Below are positions 1 to 8,327 of a DNA stretch of 64,000 nucleotides, piece by piece. Source of the DNA: Maribacter algarum (ex Lu et al. 2025) (nom. illeg.) (GTDB taxonomy: Bacteria; Bacteroidota; Bacteroidia; Flavobacteriales; Flavobacteriaceae); NCBI GenBank assembly GCA_947495915.1, contig CANMAW010000001.1:806001-870000 (forward strand), in the 5' to 3' direction. Every line of letters starts with the position of its first letter. The first letter of the stretch is position 1. The notes beneath the pieces are model-generated. The model saw only the letters and a list, made by a program, of their open reading frames with translations. It was not told the origin of the DNA and searched no databases. A program made the translations under genes and the position numbers.

Positions 1-266
1 GCTTAGTAACCATTGCACTGTAAAATGCAATTATCACTTGGCTAAATGGGGAAGTAATAATTACCCTTACCGATACTATTAATGGCAAAGATCAAGGTGA
101 ATAGTCTTTCAATTTCATAACTGTGGTAGTATTCAGGTAAATCGGAGCGATTTATTGATTACTTAATTGTTAGTGTTCTTGTTATTAGTGGGTAGAGTAG
201 CTCTTAAACTGAACAAAAGTTCTAGATAAAACAAGTTGTACTGCATTAAGAAAACTTAAATATCTA
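1..266. other. Left-edge intergenic region, no convincing gene
   Basis: AT-rich DNA before the first gene. One plus-strand reading from about 24 to 113 gives a protein-like stretch (NAIITWLNGEVIITLTD...) ending in TAG, but it is interrupted by TAA at 21-23 in the same frame and reaches the window edge. It could be the frame-shifted tail of an upstream gene or chance. An 8-bp element GTTGTACT lies at 235-242, the inverse of AGTACAAC at 2238-2245 just after the next gene. Confidence 0.4.
235..242. repeat. Left copy of 8-bp inverted repeat flanking the DUF2075 gene
   Basis: GTTGTACT at 235-242 is the exact reverse complement of AGTACAAC at 2238-2245. The two sit 24 bp before the start codon and 7 bp after the stop codon of the nuclease-helicase gene. 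The pair is short and could be chance. Confidence 0.3.
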
Positions 267-2231
267 ATGAACAGATCCTACTATAAAAACTCAATTTCAG
301 GATTCATTTCTGAAAATAATAATTCAATACTTGGACAATTAAGTTTAAATCATTCCAATAGACAATTAGAAGATCTACAAAAAAATGCTTGGGTAGAACA
401 AATTAAAATTCTAAAAGATCAATTATCAGAATTAGAAGGTAGAATCTACTTTGAATTTGCAATCCCTCGAATGGGAAAACGAGTCGACAATATTGTCATT
501 ATAAAGGATTTAATATTTGTAATAGAATTTAAAGTTGGAGATGGTGGTTATGAAAACTATGCACAAACACAAGTATTAGATTACACATTAGATTTAAAAA
601 ACTTTCACGAAGGAAGTCATAATGCAAAGTTAATTCCTGTATTAGTAGCAACTAAAGGAACGGCTGAAGACTGCGAAATTCAAAATGTCTTAGATCACAA
701 CGAAGTAGTAAAATCAAATAAAACCAATTTAAGATCTTTTCTTCATCAGTTTATAGAAAATACATCAATTACATTTGATTATTTAAGCTGGGAAAAATCT
801 ATATACAAACCTACTCCAACAATAGTAGAAGCTGCACAAGCTCTTTATAAAGGACATAATGTTGAAGAAATATCGAGATCTGATTCTGGAGCTATAAATT
901 TATCAAAAACAGCAACTTGCTTAAACAGAATTATTGAAGATTCTAAATTTAATCACCTTAAAACTATTTGTTTTGTAACTGGAGTTCCTGGTGCAGGTAA
1001 AACCCTAGCAGGGTTAAATATTGCCAATGATAGAATGAAAGCTGACGAAGATGAGCACGCAGTATTTTTATCTGGAAATGGACCACTGGTAGACGTTTTA
1101 AGAGAAGCTTTAGCCAGAGACTTAGTCTTGAATTCTAAAATCGACGGATCACTGATCAAAAAAGAAGATGCTAAAAGAAAAACAAATGCTTTTATTCAAA
1201 ATATTCATCATTTTAGAGATGAATATTTAAAGCACCAAATTGAACCAACTGAAAAAGTTGTTGTTTTTGACGAAGCTCAACGAGCTTGGAATAAAAAGCA
1301 AGTAAGTTCCTTTATGAAAAGGAAGAAAGGTATTGAAGACTTCAAAATGTCTGAACCTGAATTCTTAATTGATGTAATGAATAGACACCAAGATTGGTGT
1401 ACAATTGTTTGTTTAATAGGTGGTGGACAAGAAATTAATACGGGTGAAGCTGGTCTTGAAGAGTGGGTAAACTCGTTTAAAAACAAATTTAAAGATTGGA
1501 ATGTTCATTATTCAAATTTAATTACTGAAAGTAAAAACTATATAAGAACAAAAGAGCAAAGAAGCTGGTTAATTGAAAATGCAAAATCTGAAACAGAATT
1601 ACATTTATCCGTTTCTGTAAGATCTTTTAGATCTGAGAAACTTTCTTCTTTTGTACACGAACTACTGGAAGTAAATATTGAAAAATCAAAACAACTGTAT
1701 TCTGAAATAAAAAATGACTTTCAGATATTAATCACAAGAGATTTAGCTAAAGCAAAAAATTGGATCAGAAATAAAGCCAAAGGAAGTGAAAGAACAGGTT
1801 TAATTGCTTCTTCTGGAGCTCGTAGGTTAAGACCATTAGGGATTGATGTAAAAAACGAAATATCCGCACCTAATTGGTTTCTAAACGATAAAGAAGATAT
1901 TAGGTCTTCTTATTTTTTAGAAGAAATCGCAACAGAATTTGACATTCAAGGCTTAGAAATAGATTGGTCTTGCTTAGCTTGGGGAGCAAACTTCTATTTA
2001 AAAAACAATTCTTGGAAATATCAAAACTTTAAGGGAACTAAATGGATGAATATTAATCAAGAAATCAGCAAAGAGTATTTGAAAAATACATACAGAGTTT
2101 TATTAACCAGAGCTAGACAGGGAATGATAATTTATATTCCTAGAGGTTCAGAAATTGATCATACAAGACCTAGTGAATTTTATAAAGAAACTTGGAAGTA
2201 TTTTAAAGACATTGGAATTGAAGAAATATAA
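267..2231 (+). CDS. PD-(D/E)XK nuclease fused to DUF2075 (Schlafen group 3-like) helicase
   Basis: Predicted two-part nucleic-acid enzyme of 654 residues. The N-terminal part reads as a RecB/Cas4-like PD-(D/E)XK nuclease: Asp74 in RVDNIVI, Glu87-x-Lys89 in IEFKVG, then a Q/Y pair at about 102-106 (QTQVLDY). The C-terminal half is a P-loop NTPase: Walker A GVPGAGKT at 239-246, Walker B VVVFDEAQ with Asp335/Glu336, and a superfamily 1 helicase-like motif YRVLLTRAR near 610-620. This order matches the DUF2075 family, whose members occur widely in accessory and defence-associated DNA; biological roles are mostly unproven. It starts at ATG 267 and stands alone, with 155 bp or more on each side. 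A role in phage defence or DNA repair is inference only. Family assignment is firm, function is not. Confidence 0.85.
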   Translation: MNRSYYKNSISGFISENNNSILGQLSLNHSNRQLEDLQKNAWVEQIKILKDQLSELEGRIYFEFAIPRMGKRVDNIVIIKDLIFVIEFKVGDGGYENYAQTQVLDYTLDLKNFHEGSHNAKLIPVLVATKGTAEDCEIQNVLDHNEVVKSNKTNLRSFLHQFIENTSITFDYLSWEKSIYKPTPTIVEAAQALYKGHNVEEISRSDSGAINLSKTATCLNRIIEDSKFNHLKTICFVTGVPGAGKTLAGLNIANDRMKADEDEHAVFLSGNGPLVDVLREALARDLVLNSKIDGSLIKKEDAKRKTNAFIQNIHHFRDEYLKHQIEPTEKVVVFDEAQRAWNKKQVSSFMKRKKGIEDFKMSEPEFLIDVMNRHQDWCTIVCLIGGGQEINTGEAGLEEWVNSFKNKFKDWNVHYSNLITESKNYIRTKEQRSWLIENAKSETELHLSVSVRSFRSEKLSSFVHELLEVNIEKSKQLYSEIKNDFQILITRDLAKAKNWIRNKAKGSERTGLIASSGARRLRPLGIDVKNEISAPNWFLNDKEDIRSSYFLEEIATEFDIQGLEIDWSCLAWGANFYLKNNSWKYQNFKGTKWMNINQEISKEYLKNTYRVLLTRARQGMIIYIPRGSEIDHTRPSEFYKETWKYFKDIGIEEI

Positions 2232-2237
2232 AAACGA

Positions 2238-2264
2238 AGTACAACAACGTATATAAAAAATAGC
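2238..2264. repeat. Right copy of inverted repeat plus CAACAACGTATATAA-type element
   Basis: AGTACAAC at 2238-2245 mirrors GTTGTACT at 235-242 and runs into an ACAACAACGTATATAAAAAA-type stretch. Similar AACGTxTATAA sequences are recalled from 3' ends of accessory genes in flavobacterial genomes, but this recollection is unverified and no second full copy was found in the window. Confidence 0.3.
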
Positions 2265-2392
2265 AATTTAATCGCTTAATCGAAACAAATTAAAGGTCTG
2301 ATATAAACCAAAAAAATTGTGTGTAAAATCCGCTACTTCTCATATTCAAGACCGTTCTGCAATTTGGTTCATAATTTCTATTAAAATTGAAG

Positions 2393-2977
2393 ATGCAAAA
2401 GTTATTAATCGTAATTGGAGGTGTTGTTCTTATAACTGTTGGATGTTTCTATGCGTATTTATATGCACTTGGTTCTGCTTGGACCCTAAATAAACCTGAC
2501 AAAAGACCTTTTTTTATAACTACGGAACCAATAGTGGTTAAAAAGATAATTATACCAAAAGGAACTAAGGTAATTTATGACAAACAGTTCTTTTGGGAAA
2601 AATATGAACAAAAAGAACCACTTAATGAAGAAGATATTATAGAAATCTCCATCATGAATGGATCAACAATAGACTGGGGAGGCATTCCAGTTAATTCGAT
2701 GGTAAAGTTTTATAATTCAGAAATGAAGGGGTATTCTGTTAATGCTGATTTTAGAAAATTAGAAGACTATCGAAAAACAGAATTTTCTAATCTTTGGCAA
2801 AGTTGCAATAGCGACTTAGGAATAACCGTAAAACAGGAAAATGATTGGTCTTTCAACAAAGAAAACATTTCCGATGTTCAATCTTGCGGTGTAATCTATC
2901 AAAGGTACTTTGTAGAAGATGCAAAACAACAAAGCTTCTTAGATAGCCTACATACTGCGCTAATGAAAACAGATTGA
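2393..2977 (+). CDS. Hypothetical single-pass membrane or exported protein
   Basis: About 194 residues. The N-terminus is a hydrophobic segment of some 20 residues (LLIVIGGVVLITVGCFYAYLYALG) that fits a signal anchor; the internal Cys could suggest a lipobox, but the context is not typical. The rest is polar, Lys/Glu-rich and contains two further Cys residues (near SCNSDLG and QSCGVIY) that could form a disulfide outside the cytoplasm. ATG 2393 was chosen; a TTG two codons earlier (2387) is in frame and equally possible. No known family is recognised. It follows the nuclease-helicase gene by 160 bp and there is no sign that they are co-transcribed. Confidence 0.6.
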   Translation: MQKLLIVIGGVVLITVGCFYAYLYALGSAWTLNKPDKRPFFITTEPIVVKKIIIPKGTKVIYDKQFFWEKYEQKEPLNEEDIIEISIMNGSTIDWGGIPVNSMVKFYNSEMKGYSVNADFRKLEDYRKTEFSNLWQSCNSDLGITVKQENDWSFNKENISDVQSCGVIYQRYFVEDAKQQSFLDSLHTALMKTD

Positions 2978-3173
2978 TTACAAACCAAAAGTGATGGTAT
3001 TTAAGTGCTCTTTCTAAACCTTATACCATACTATTTTAAAATAGTCAGAACAAGGGCACATAATAACATTTCAACATGCGAAAGAAATTGTTAGAGACTT
3101 AAAACAAACCTAGTACCTTAGAGGTGTAAAGGCACTTAAACTTAAAGTAAATCAAAATCATAGGTACCAAAAA

Positions 3174-4319
3174 ATGAGTAAAAACCAGACAATCGACATT
3201 ATCGGAGCGGGAATAGGAGGTTTAACTACGGCCATTGCGTTAGAGCAAAAAGGCTTTACAGTTAGAATTTTTGAGCAGGCTGAACATATTAAACCAGTAG
3301 GGGCAGGTATTATTCTAGCAAATAACGCAATGCAAGTCTTAAAAAAGTTAGGCTTAAAAAATGTAATTGAGCAACATGGTAATACCATCTCGTCGATGAA
3401 TATTACCAAATCGAATCTTAAACTACTTTCTAAAATTGACTTATCGTATTTTGAACGTAAACATAATACAAAAAATGTTGCTATTCATAGAGGAAAACTA
3501 CAGCAGCTGTTAGTTAATACCTTAAAAACAACTACCATTTTTTTGAACCACAGACTCATCGCGATAGCGAAAAATGACGAGGGTTTCGATTTAGAATTTC
3601 AAAATGGCGAGCGTATTAATTCTACTATTGTACTTGGCGCAGATGGCTTAAATTCAAGAGTAAGACAATACCTGTTTCCAAAAAGCAATATTCGTCACGC
3701 CAATCAAATATGTTGGAGGGGCGTTACCGATTACGAATTACCCATACAACTTAGAAATGAGCTAAATGAGGCTTGGGGAAAAAAAGAACGTTTTGGCTTT
3801 GTTCAAATTGCTGCGAACAAAGTATATTGGTACGCCTCAAAATCATTCAAAAACAACCCAAGTGAATTTTCAGTTGATAGGTTAGATGATTACTTTAGTA
3901 AGTATGATTTTATAATTAAAGATCTGATAAAGTCAACTAAAAAAGAACATATAAATACGGCCGAGCTTTCAGATTTAGAGCCAACACATTTGTGGTTCAA
4001 AGACGGTATATGTTTAATTGGTGATGCGGCACACGCTGCAACCCCCAATATGGGGCAAGGTGCGTGCCAGGCAATTGAAGATGCCTATGTGCTTTCTGAA
4101 TGTTTAGATCAATATGAAAGTGCTTCAGCCTTTATAACCTATCAAAAATTAAGAGTACCAAAAGCACATAAAATAGTAAAAACCAGTTGGACGGTTGGAA
4201 AAATTGCACACCTTTCAAATCCGTTATTAATTGGCTTACGCAATCAAATATTAAGATGCACACCGTCTTCAATGAATAGAAAACAGAATGAAGAAATTTT
4301 CACCTTAGCTGAAATATAA
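3174..4319 (+). CDS. FAD-dependent monooxygenase
   Basis: Class A flavoprotein hydroxylase-like enzyme of 381 residues, the usual length. Features: N-terminal FAD-binding GxGxxG in IIGAGIGGLTTA, with an acidic Glu ending the second strand (RIFEQ); the mid-protein GADGLNSRVR motif, which matches the DG motif contacting FAD and NAD(P)H; and the C-terminal LIGDAAHAATPNMGQGACQA motif binding the FAD ribose. The family hydroxylates aromatic or related compounds (salicylate, 6-hydroxynicotinate, kynurenine) using NAD(P)H and O2. The substrate cannot be read from sequence and no catabolic genes lie next to it. It appears monocistronic, with about 140 bp to the next gene. Confidence 0.85.
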   Translation: MSKNQTIDIIGAGIGGLTTAIALEQKGFTVRIFEQAEHIKPVGAGIILANNAMQVLKKLGLKNVIEQHGNTISSMNITKSNLKLLSKIDLSYFERKHNTKNVAIHRGKLQQLLVNTLKTTTIFLNHRLIAIAKNDEGFDLEFQNGERINSTIVLGADGLNSRVRQYLFPKSNIRHANQICWRGVTDYELPIQLRNELNEAWGKKERFGFVQIAANKVYWYASKSFKNNPSEFSVDRLDDYFSKYDFIIKDLIKSTKKEHINTAELSDLEPTHLWFKDGICLIGDAAHAATPNMGQGACQAIEDAYVLSECLDQYESASAFITYQKLRVPKAHKIVKTSWTVGKIAHLSNPLLIGLRNQILRCTPSSMNRKQNEEIFTLAEI

Positions 4320-4414
4320 CTCACCAAATATGAATAGATCTACATACATTTGAAATAGGTTTAGCTAAAAATATTTTTAGAATAATGGTAAATTACTGTA
4401 CCACTTAAACGGTA

Positions 4415-4422
4415 TATTTTTG
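4415..4422 (+). promoter_or_regulatory. Candidate -7 box upstream of the M14-type hydrolase
   Basis: TATTTTTG fits the Bacteroidota -7 consensus TAnnTTTG, 38 bp before ATG 4461. Another box, TACATTTG, is at 4345-4352. Neither has a clear TTG -33 element at the right spacing. Confidence 0.35.
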
Positions 4423-4460
4423 TTGATTTATTTACAAAAGATCACTAAATACGAACTAAA

Positions 4461-5507
4461 ATGAGAACCCTATTTTTATCGCTGATTGTTATTTTAGTGA
4501 GTCATGTTGGTTGTGCTCAGAATGATTTTCAAGAGGCTTTCAAAACCAATGAAAGAAATACCAAAGAATATATACGTATTGCATTTTCCGATGATTTAGG
4601 AAACTCCGGAACCTTACCAATTTCTATTTTTAAAGGTAAAACTGACGGGCCTGTATTTACCATTGTTGCGGGTGTGCATGGTTATGAATATCCGCCAATT
4701 GTTGCTACACAAAAATTAATTCAAGAAATTGTAACCGAAGAGTTAAAGGGTACTGTAATTGTAATTCCGATTGCAAATAAGGCTTCATTTTATACAAGAA
4801 CCCCATTTATCAATCCGCAAGATCAAAAGAATTTGAACAATGCCTTTCCAGGTAAGGTTGATGGTAGTATTACCGAAAAAATGGCCCACTTTATTACTTC
4901 TAACATCATACCAGTAAGTGATGTTTTTCTTGATGTTCATGGAGGCGATTCTCCTGAAGATCTCTTACCATTTGTGTGTTATTATAATAACCTTAAAAAG
5001 CCAAAACAAACAGCATTAGCAAAAAAGCTTTCTGAAAAAAGCGGATTCGAATATGTAGTTTCTTACCCTTATACAATCGCTGCTGATGATGATGCAAAGT
5101 ATGTTTTTAAACAAGCGGTGCAAGATGGTAAAACGGCTTTGAGTATTGAATGTGGCAAGTTAGGTAATGTGCAAAAAGAAAATGTAGCACTGATAAAAAA
5201 TGCGGTGTTTAATATGCTATTTACTATGAACATGTATCAAAAGGCTAATGAGCCCCATGATCATATAATACATCTAAATAGCCAAGAATATGTAAGTTCA
5301 ACGGTGCAAGGTATTTTCTATAGTTCGTATAAGGCAGGTGATGCCGTACGTAAAGATGCGATTATTGGTTACACTACTGATGAATTTGGTAGCATATTAG
5401 AAGAATACAAGGCGCCCAAAGATGGTATTGTTTTGTACATGTTAGCAACACCACCAATCAATAAAGACGACACCGTAATGTGTATTAGTTCTTTGGAAAA
5501 AGACTAA
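4461..5507 (+). CDS. Succinylglutamate desuccinylase/aspartoacylase-type (M14) zinc hydrolase, exported
   Basis: 348 residues with an N-terminal signal sequence (LFLSLIVILVSHVGCAQ), so the enzyme is periplasmic or, if VGC acts as a lipobox, lipid-anchored. The zinc-binding set typical of the M14 carboxypeptidase/aspartoacylase fold is present: HxxE in GVHGYEYP (His73, Glu76) and a second His in LDVHGG (His160), with a probable catalytic Glu in SIECGKLG near 225-230. The C-terminal 80 residues look like the beta-barrel domain common in this family. Family members deacylate or de-amidate small N-acyl substrates or trim peptides; the true substrate is unknown. It stands alone between the monooxygenase and the tetR gene. 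Confidence 0.8.
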   Translation: MRTLFLSLIVILVSHVGCAQNDFQEAFKTNERNTKEYIRIAFSDDLGNSGTLPISIFKGKTDGPVFTIVAGVHGYEYPPIVATQKLIQEIVTEELKGTVIVIPIANKASFYTRTPFINPQDQKNLNNAFPGKVDGSITEKMAHFITSNIIPVSDVFLDVHGGDSPEDLLPFVCYYNNLKKPKQTALAKKLSEKSGFEYVVSYPYTIAADDDAKYVFKQAVQDGKTALSIECGKLGNVQKENVALIKNAVFNMLFTMNMYQKANEPHDHIIHLNSQEYVSSTVQGIFYSSYKAGDAVRKDAIIGYTTDEFGSILEEYKAPKDGIVLYMLATPPINKDDTVMCISSLEKD

Positions 5508-5612
5508 GTATTTTTCGTAAAGTTAAAGCCTAAATTTTAGATTTTAATGACTTCTAAATACATGAAGCAACAGCTCTATTTTGAAAAAAAAGCGTTAATT
5601 TTTATTACTATT

Positions 5613-5633
5613 CAAAGCAGTTGCTTAGTTTTG
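5613..5633 (+). promoter_or_regulatory. tetR operator (CAAAGC-AGTT-GCTTAG type) overlapping a -7 box
   Basis: CAAAGCAGTTGCTTAG (5613-5628) has AAGC/GCTT arms and is nearly the same as CTAAGCGATTGCTTAG at 6220-6235, in front of the gene after tetR. Its 3' end overlaps TAGTTTTG (5626-5633), a match to the TAnnTTTG -7 box, so binding should block the promoter. The -7 box ends only 4 bp before ATG 5638, which suggests a near-leaderless transcript. Confidence 0.65.
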
Positions 5634-5637
5634 TTTT

Positions 5638-6201
5638 ATGGCTCGTAAAAAACAATACGATGAGGTCGAAGTGATTGATAAGGCGATGCGTTTGTTTTGG
5701 CGCAACGGTTATGAAAATACTTCTGTGCGTATGTTAGAGAAAGCTATGGGAATAAATCAATTTTCTATTTACGCTAGTTTTAAAAATAAGCAAGGTGTTT
5801 TTTTAGAAAGCGTTAAGCATTATAAAACGCAAATAAAATCAATAACAGACAAGCTCGAACAATCAAATAACGGGGTAACGGGTATTCAAGAGTACTTTCA
5901 TGATTTTTTAGAATTCTCTAAAGAAGCTTCTGTTTTTAAAGGATGTTTGGTAACTAATACCGTGAATGAAATTAAAGAAGATGCTGACCCTATTATTATG
6001 CAAGAGTTGAAGAAATTTTCTTTACATATTAAAAGTTTGTTTGTAAGGAATCTAAAACAAGACGACTTAGGTAGTGTTGAAGACGTTAACAAGCTAGCAG
6101 ATTATTTAATGAACTGCATATTAGGTTTATCAATTTCTTCTAAAGTGTTTGACAAAACACAACTATCAAGTATGATTGAAATTACATTTAAACGATTATA
6201 A
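5638..6201 (+). CDS. TetR/AcrR family transcriptional regulator
   Basis: 187 residues, the usual TetR length. The N-terminal 55 residues form the expected three-helix DNA-binding domain (VIDKAMRLFWRNGYENTSVRML..., then INQFSIYASFKNKQGVF), and the remainder is an all-helical ligand and dimer domain with no assignable ligand. The sequence resembles regulators of the AcrR/YxaF type. The gene is preceded by an inverted repeat overlapping its own promoter and followed, 49 bp later, by an AhpD-like gene with a second near-identical repeat, so it probably represses itself and that gene. This regulation is inferred from the repeats only. Confidence 0.9.
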   Translation: MARKKQYDEVEVIDKAMRLFWRNGYENTSVRMLEKAMGINQFSIYASFKNKQGVFLESVKHYKTQIKSITDKLEQSNNGVTGIQEYFHDFLEFSKEASVFKGCLVTNTVNEIKEDADPIIMQELKKFSLHIKSLFVRNLKQDDLGSVEDVNKLADYLMNCILGLSISSKVFDKTQLSSMIEITFKRL

Positions 6202-6219
6202 CTTTTTTTTAACCCTAAA

Positions 6220-6235
6220 CTAAGCGATTGCTTAG
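6220..6235 (+). promoter_or_regulatory. Second TetR operator, upstream of the AhpD-like gene
   Basis: CTAAGCGATTGCTTAG is a perfect 6-bp-arm inverted repeat with a 4-bp spacer. It shares 13 of 16 positions with the repeat before tetR, including TTGCTTAG. It lies 15 bp before ATG 6251, next to a TAAATTTA sequence (6239-6246) that is one base off the -7 consensus. Confidence 0.65.
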
Positions 6236-6250
6236 AAATAAATTTATACG

Positions 6251-6814
6251 ATGACAACATTAAAAGTGCACGACATTGAATCGGCTCCTGAAGCAAGTAA
6301 ACCTTTATTAGAAAACTCTCTAAAATCATTTGGAATGATTCCTGGTTTACATGGTGTTTTAGCAAGCTCTCCACAAATTTTAGAGGCGTACCAAACCCTA
6401 CACAGTTTATTCTCAAAATCATCTTTTAACGAAGAAGAATTAACAGTAGTGTGGCAATCTATTAATGTAGAGCATGCCTGTCATTATTGTGTTCCCGCAC
6501 ATACTGGTATTGCGAATATGATGAAAGTTGATGACGCAATTACGGAAGCACTTCGTAATGAAACACCATTAGAGAATCCAAAATTAGAGGCTTTGAGAAC
6601 TATGACCTTAACGATGGTTCGTAATCGTGGTAATGTTACTCAAGAAGATTTAGATGCTTTTTATGCAGCTGGATATGGTGAAACACAGGTACTTGATATT
6701 CTTTTGGGTTTATCACAAAAAACCATCAGTAATTATGCAAACCATATTGCAAATACACCAGTTGATAATGCCTTCAAAAAGTTTGAATGGACTAAAGAGA
6801 ATGTGGTTTCGTAA
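6251..6814 (+). CDS. Carboxymuconolactone decarboxylase/AhpD-like protein
   Basis: 187 residues with the CMD-family redox core EHACHYCVPAH: Glu74, Cys77, Cys80 and His84, the arrangement used for thiol-based peroxidase or reductase activity in AhpD. Cys pair and His are intact, so a redox role (peroxide or electrophile detoxification) is more likely than decarboxylation, although the real substrate is unknown. The gene directly follows tetR on the same strand and has its own copy of the probable TetR operator, so it is likely the regulator's main target, induced when a reactive compound binds TetR. The transcript probably ends at the hairpin at 6847-6876. Confidence 0.88.
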   Translation: MTTLKVHDIESAPEASKPLLENSLKSFGMIPGLHGVLASSPQILEAYQTLHSLFSKSSFNEEELTVVWQSINVEHACHYCVPAHTGIANMMKVDDAITEALRNETPLENPKLEALRTMTLTMVRNRGNVTQEDLDAFYAAGYGETQVLDILLGLSQKTISNYANHIANTPVDNAFKKFEWTKENVVS

Positions 6815-6846
6815 TCCCCCAGAAACCGCAGGTTGATTGATGATAG

Positions 6847-6879
6847 AAACCTTTCACCTCTCGGGGTGGAAGGTTTTGT
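6847..6879 (+). terminator. Probable terminator after the AhpD-like gene
   Basis: Twelve-base arms AAACCTTTCACC (6847-6858) and GGTGGAAGGTTT (6865-6876) with one G-U-type mismatch and a 6-nt loop. The U-tract after it is weak (TTTTGTCTTT). Confidence 0.55.
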
Positions 6880-6976
6880 CTTTAAAGAAAATCGTTGTAC
6901 AAAACAGGAAGCAATTTTATAAGTTTTTACTGTTTTTTACGACCAATAAATTATAAAATAATAGCAGTCAAAACCT

Positions 6977-7969
6977 ATGAAAAAAGTAGCAATTAACGGA
7001 ATGGGACGTATTGGAAGAGCTTCATTAAAAGTAATATTAGAGCATTCAGAATTAGAATTAGTAGCGGTTAACGATATCGTTCCTATTGAGAATATTGCTT
7101 ATTTGATTAAGTATGATTCGGTATATGGAATTTATGAAAAGGAAGTTTCTCACGATGAAAATAACTTGATCATTGATGGCCAAAAAATACAATACAACTC
7201 CCTAAAAAACCCAGAAGAGTTACCTTGGAAAGAGCACAACATTGATGTGGTTATTGAAAGTACTGGTTTTTTCACGAAAAGTGAAGATGCCAAGTTGCAT
7301 ATTAAAGCTGGCGCTAAATCGGTTATTATTTCTGCTCCAACGAAGAGTGAAGATATTCCAACGGTGGTTCATGGTGTGAATTCTGAAGCTGGTGAAACCA
7401 ACATCTTTTCGTGTGCGAGTTGTACTACCAATAATATTAGTCCGGTTGTAGAGATTTTAGGCCGTAGAGTCGGTATTAAAAAAGCAATCATGACGACCGT
7501 GCATGCGTATACAGCATCACAAGGAATTGTAGATGCGCCATCAGCTAAAAACCATAGAATGGGTCGTGCTGGTGCCGCGAATATTGTTCCTACGTCTACT
7601 GGCGCCGCCATCGCAACGACAAAAGCCTTGCCTGAGTTTGCAGGCAAATTTGATGGGGTAGCTCTGCGTGTTCCTATTCCGGTAGGCTCGATGTCTGATT
7701 TAACTTTTGTTACCGAGCGACCCGTAACTCCCGAAGAAATAAATGAAATTTTCAAAGAAGAAGCGGCAACTAGCCGGTATCAAAATATTTTAGATACCAC
7801 AAATGAACCTTTGGTTTCTTCTGATATTGTTAAAAATCCTCATGCATCTACCGTCGATTTAGGCATGACGCGAGTTGTTGATGGTGACCTATTAAAAGTG
7901 ATGACTTGGTATGATAATGAATGGGGATTTACAAATCAAATGATTCGTCAAATCTTAGCTGAAATTTAA
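6977..7969 (+). CDS. gap: Type I glyceraldehyde-3-phosphate dehydrogenase (divergent copy)
   Basis: 330 residues with an N-terminal Rossmann motif GMGRIGRA, Asp33 after strand 2 (VAVNDI), which favours NAD over NADP, and the catalytic Cys149 in SCASCTTNN. The conserved His is in TTVHAYT and the C-terminal motif is WYDNEWGF. The enzyme oxidises glyceraldehyde 3-phosphate to 1,3-bisphosphoglycerate. The usual SNASCTTNC is altered: Cys replaces the first Asn and Asn replaces the second Cys, so it belongs to a less common branch and may be a second gap copy. It is followed within 41 bp by an EthD-like and a DsbA-like gene rather than by pgk or other glycolysis genes, which suggests a stress-related or auxiliary role. 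That role is inferred. Confidence 0.9.
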   Translation: MKKVAINGMGRIGRASLKVILEHSELELVAVNDIVPIENIAYLIKYDSVYGIYEKEVSHDENNLIIDGQKIQYNSLKNPEELPWKEHNIDVVIESTGFFTKSEDAKLHIKAGAKSVIISAPTKSEDIPTVVHGVNSEAGETNIFSCASCTTNNISPVVEILGRRVGIKKAIMTTVHAYTASQGIVDAPSAKNHRMGRAGAANIVPTSTGAAIATTKALPEFAGKFDGVALRVPIPVGSMSDLTFVTERPVTPEEINEIFKEEAATSRYQNILDTTNEPLVSSDIVKNPHASTVDLGMTRVVDGDLLKVMTWYDNEWGFTNQMIRQILAEI

Positions 7970-8010
7970 ACGATAGAAGTACATTTAGATCTACAATTGA
8001 AGCGTGTAAA

Positions 8011-8325
8011 ATGATTAAAGTATCTGTATTATATCCTAACGGCGATGATGTTAAGTTCGACGCCGATTATTATCAAAACCGTCACCTGCCCATGGTTTCA
8101 AAATTGGTAGGTAGCGCCTTAAAAGGTATAGAGTTAGATTTAGGTTTAGGAGGACGTGTACCTGGTGATGCGGCACCATATGTTGCCATAGCACATTTAA
8201 AGTTTGATGATGTTGCTAGCTTTCAAGCAGCTTTTGGGCCACATGCCAAAACGTTTGCAGCCGACGTTAAAAACTATAGCAACGTTCAAGGTATCATTCA
8301 AATAAGTGAATTAAAAACGTACTAA
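8011..8325 (+). CDS. EthD family protein
   Basis: 104 residues forming a single ferredoxin-like alpha/beta barrel domain of the EthD type: VSVLYPNGDDVKFDADYYQNRHLPMV carries the typical DYYxxxHxPLV signature, and the protein ends soon after a second helical repeat. EthD was named for its requirement in ETBE degradation by a P450 system, but most homologues have no known function; dimeric small-molecule binding is the usual suggestion. It lies 41 bp after gap and its stop is followed after 2 bp by the DsbA-like ATG, so the three are probably one operon. Confidence 0.82.
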   Translation: MIKVSVLYPNGDDVKFDADYYQNRHLPMVSKLVGSALKGIELDLGLGGRVPGDAAPYVAIAHLKFDDVASFQAAFGPHAKTFAADVKNYSNVQGIIQISELKTY

Positions 8326-8327
8326 AA

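Noticed and set aside
24-113. Protein-like reading NAIITWLNGEVIITLTD... at the left edge
   Set aside because: Interrupted by a stop at 21-23 in the same frame, with no start or family; could be the tail of an upstream gene with a frame shift, but cannot be supported from 110 bp.
7369-7755. 128-residue minus-strand reading inside gap
   Set aside because: Fully antisense to the GAPDH catalytic region; composition follows the codon pattern of the sense gene.
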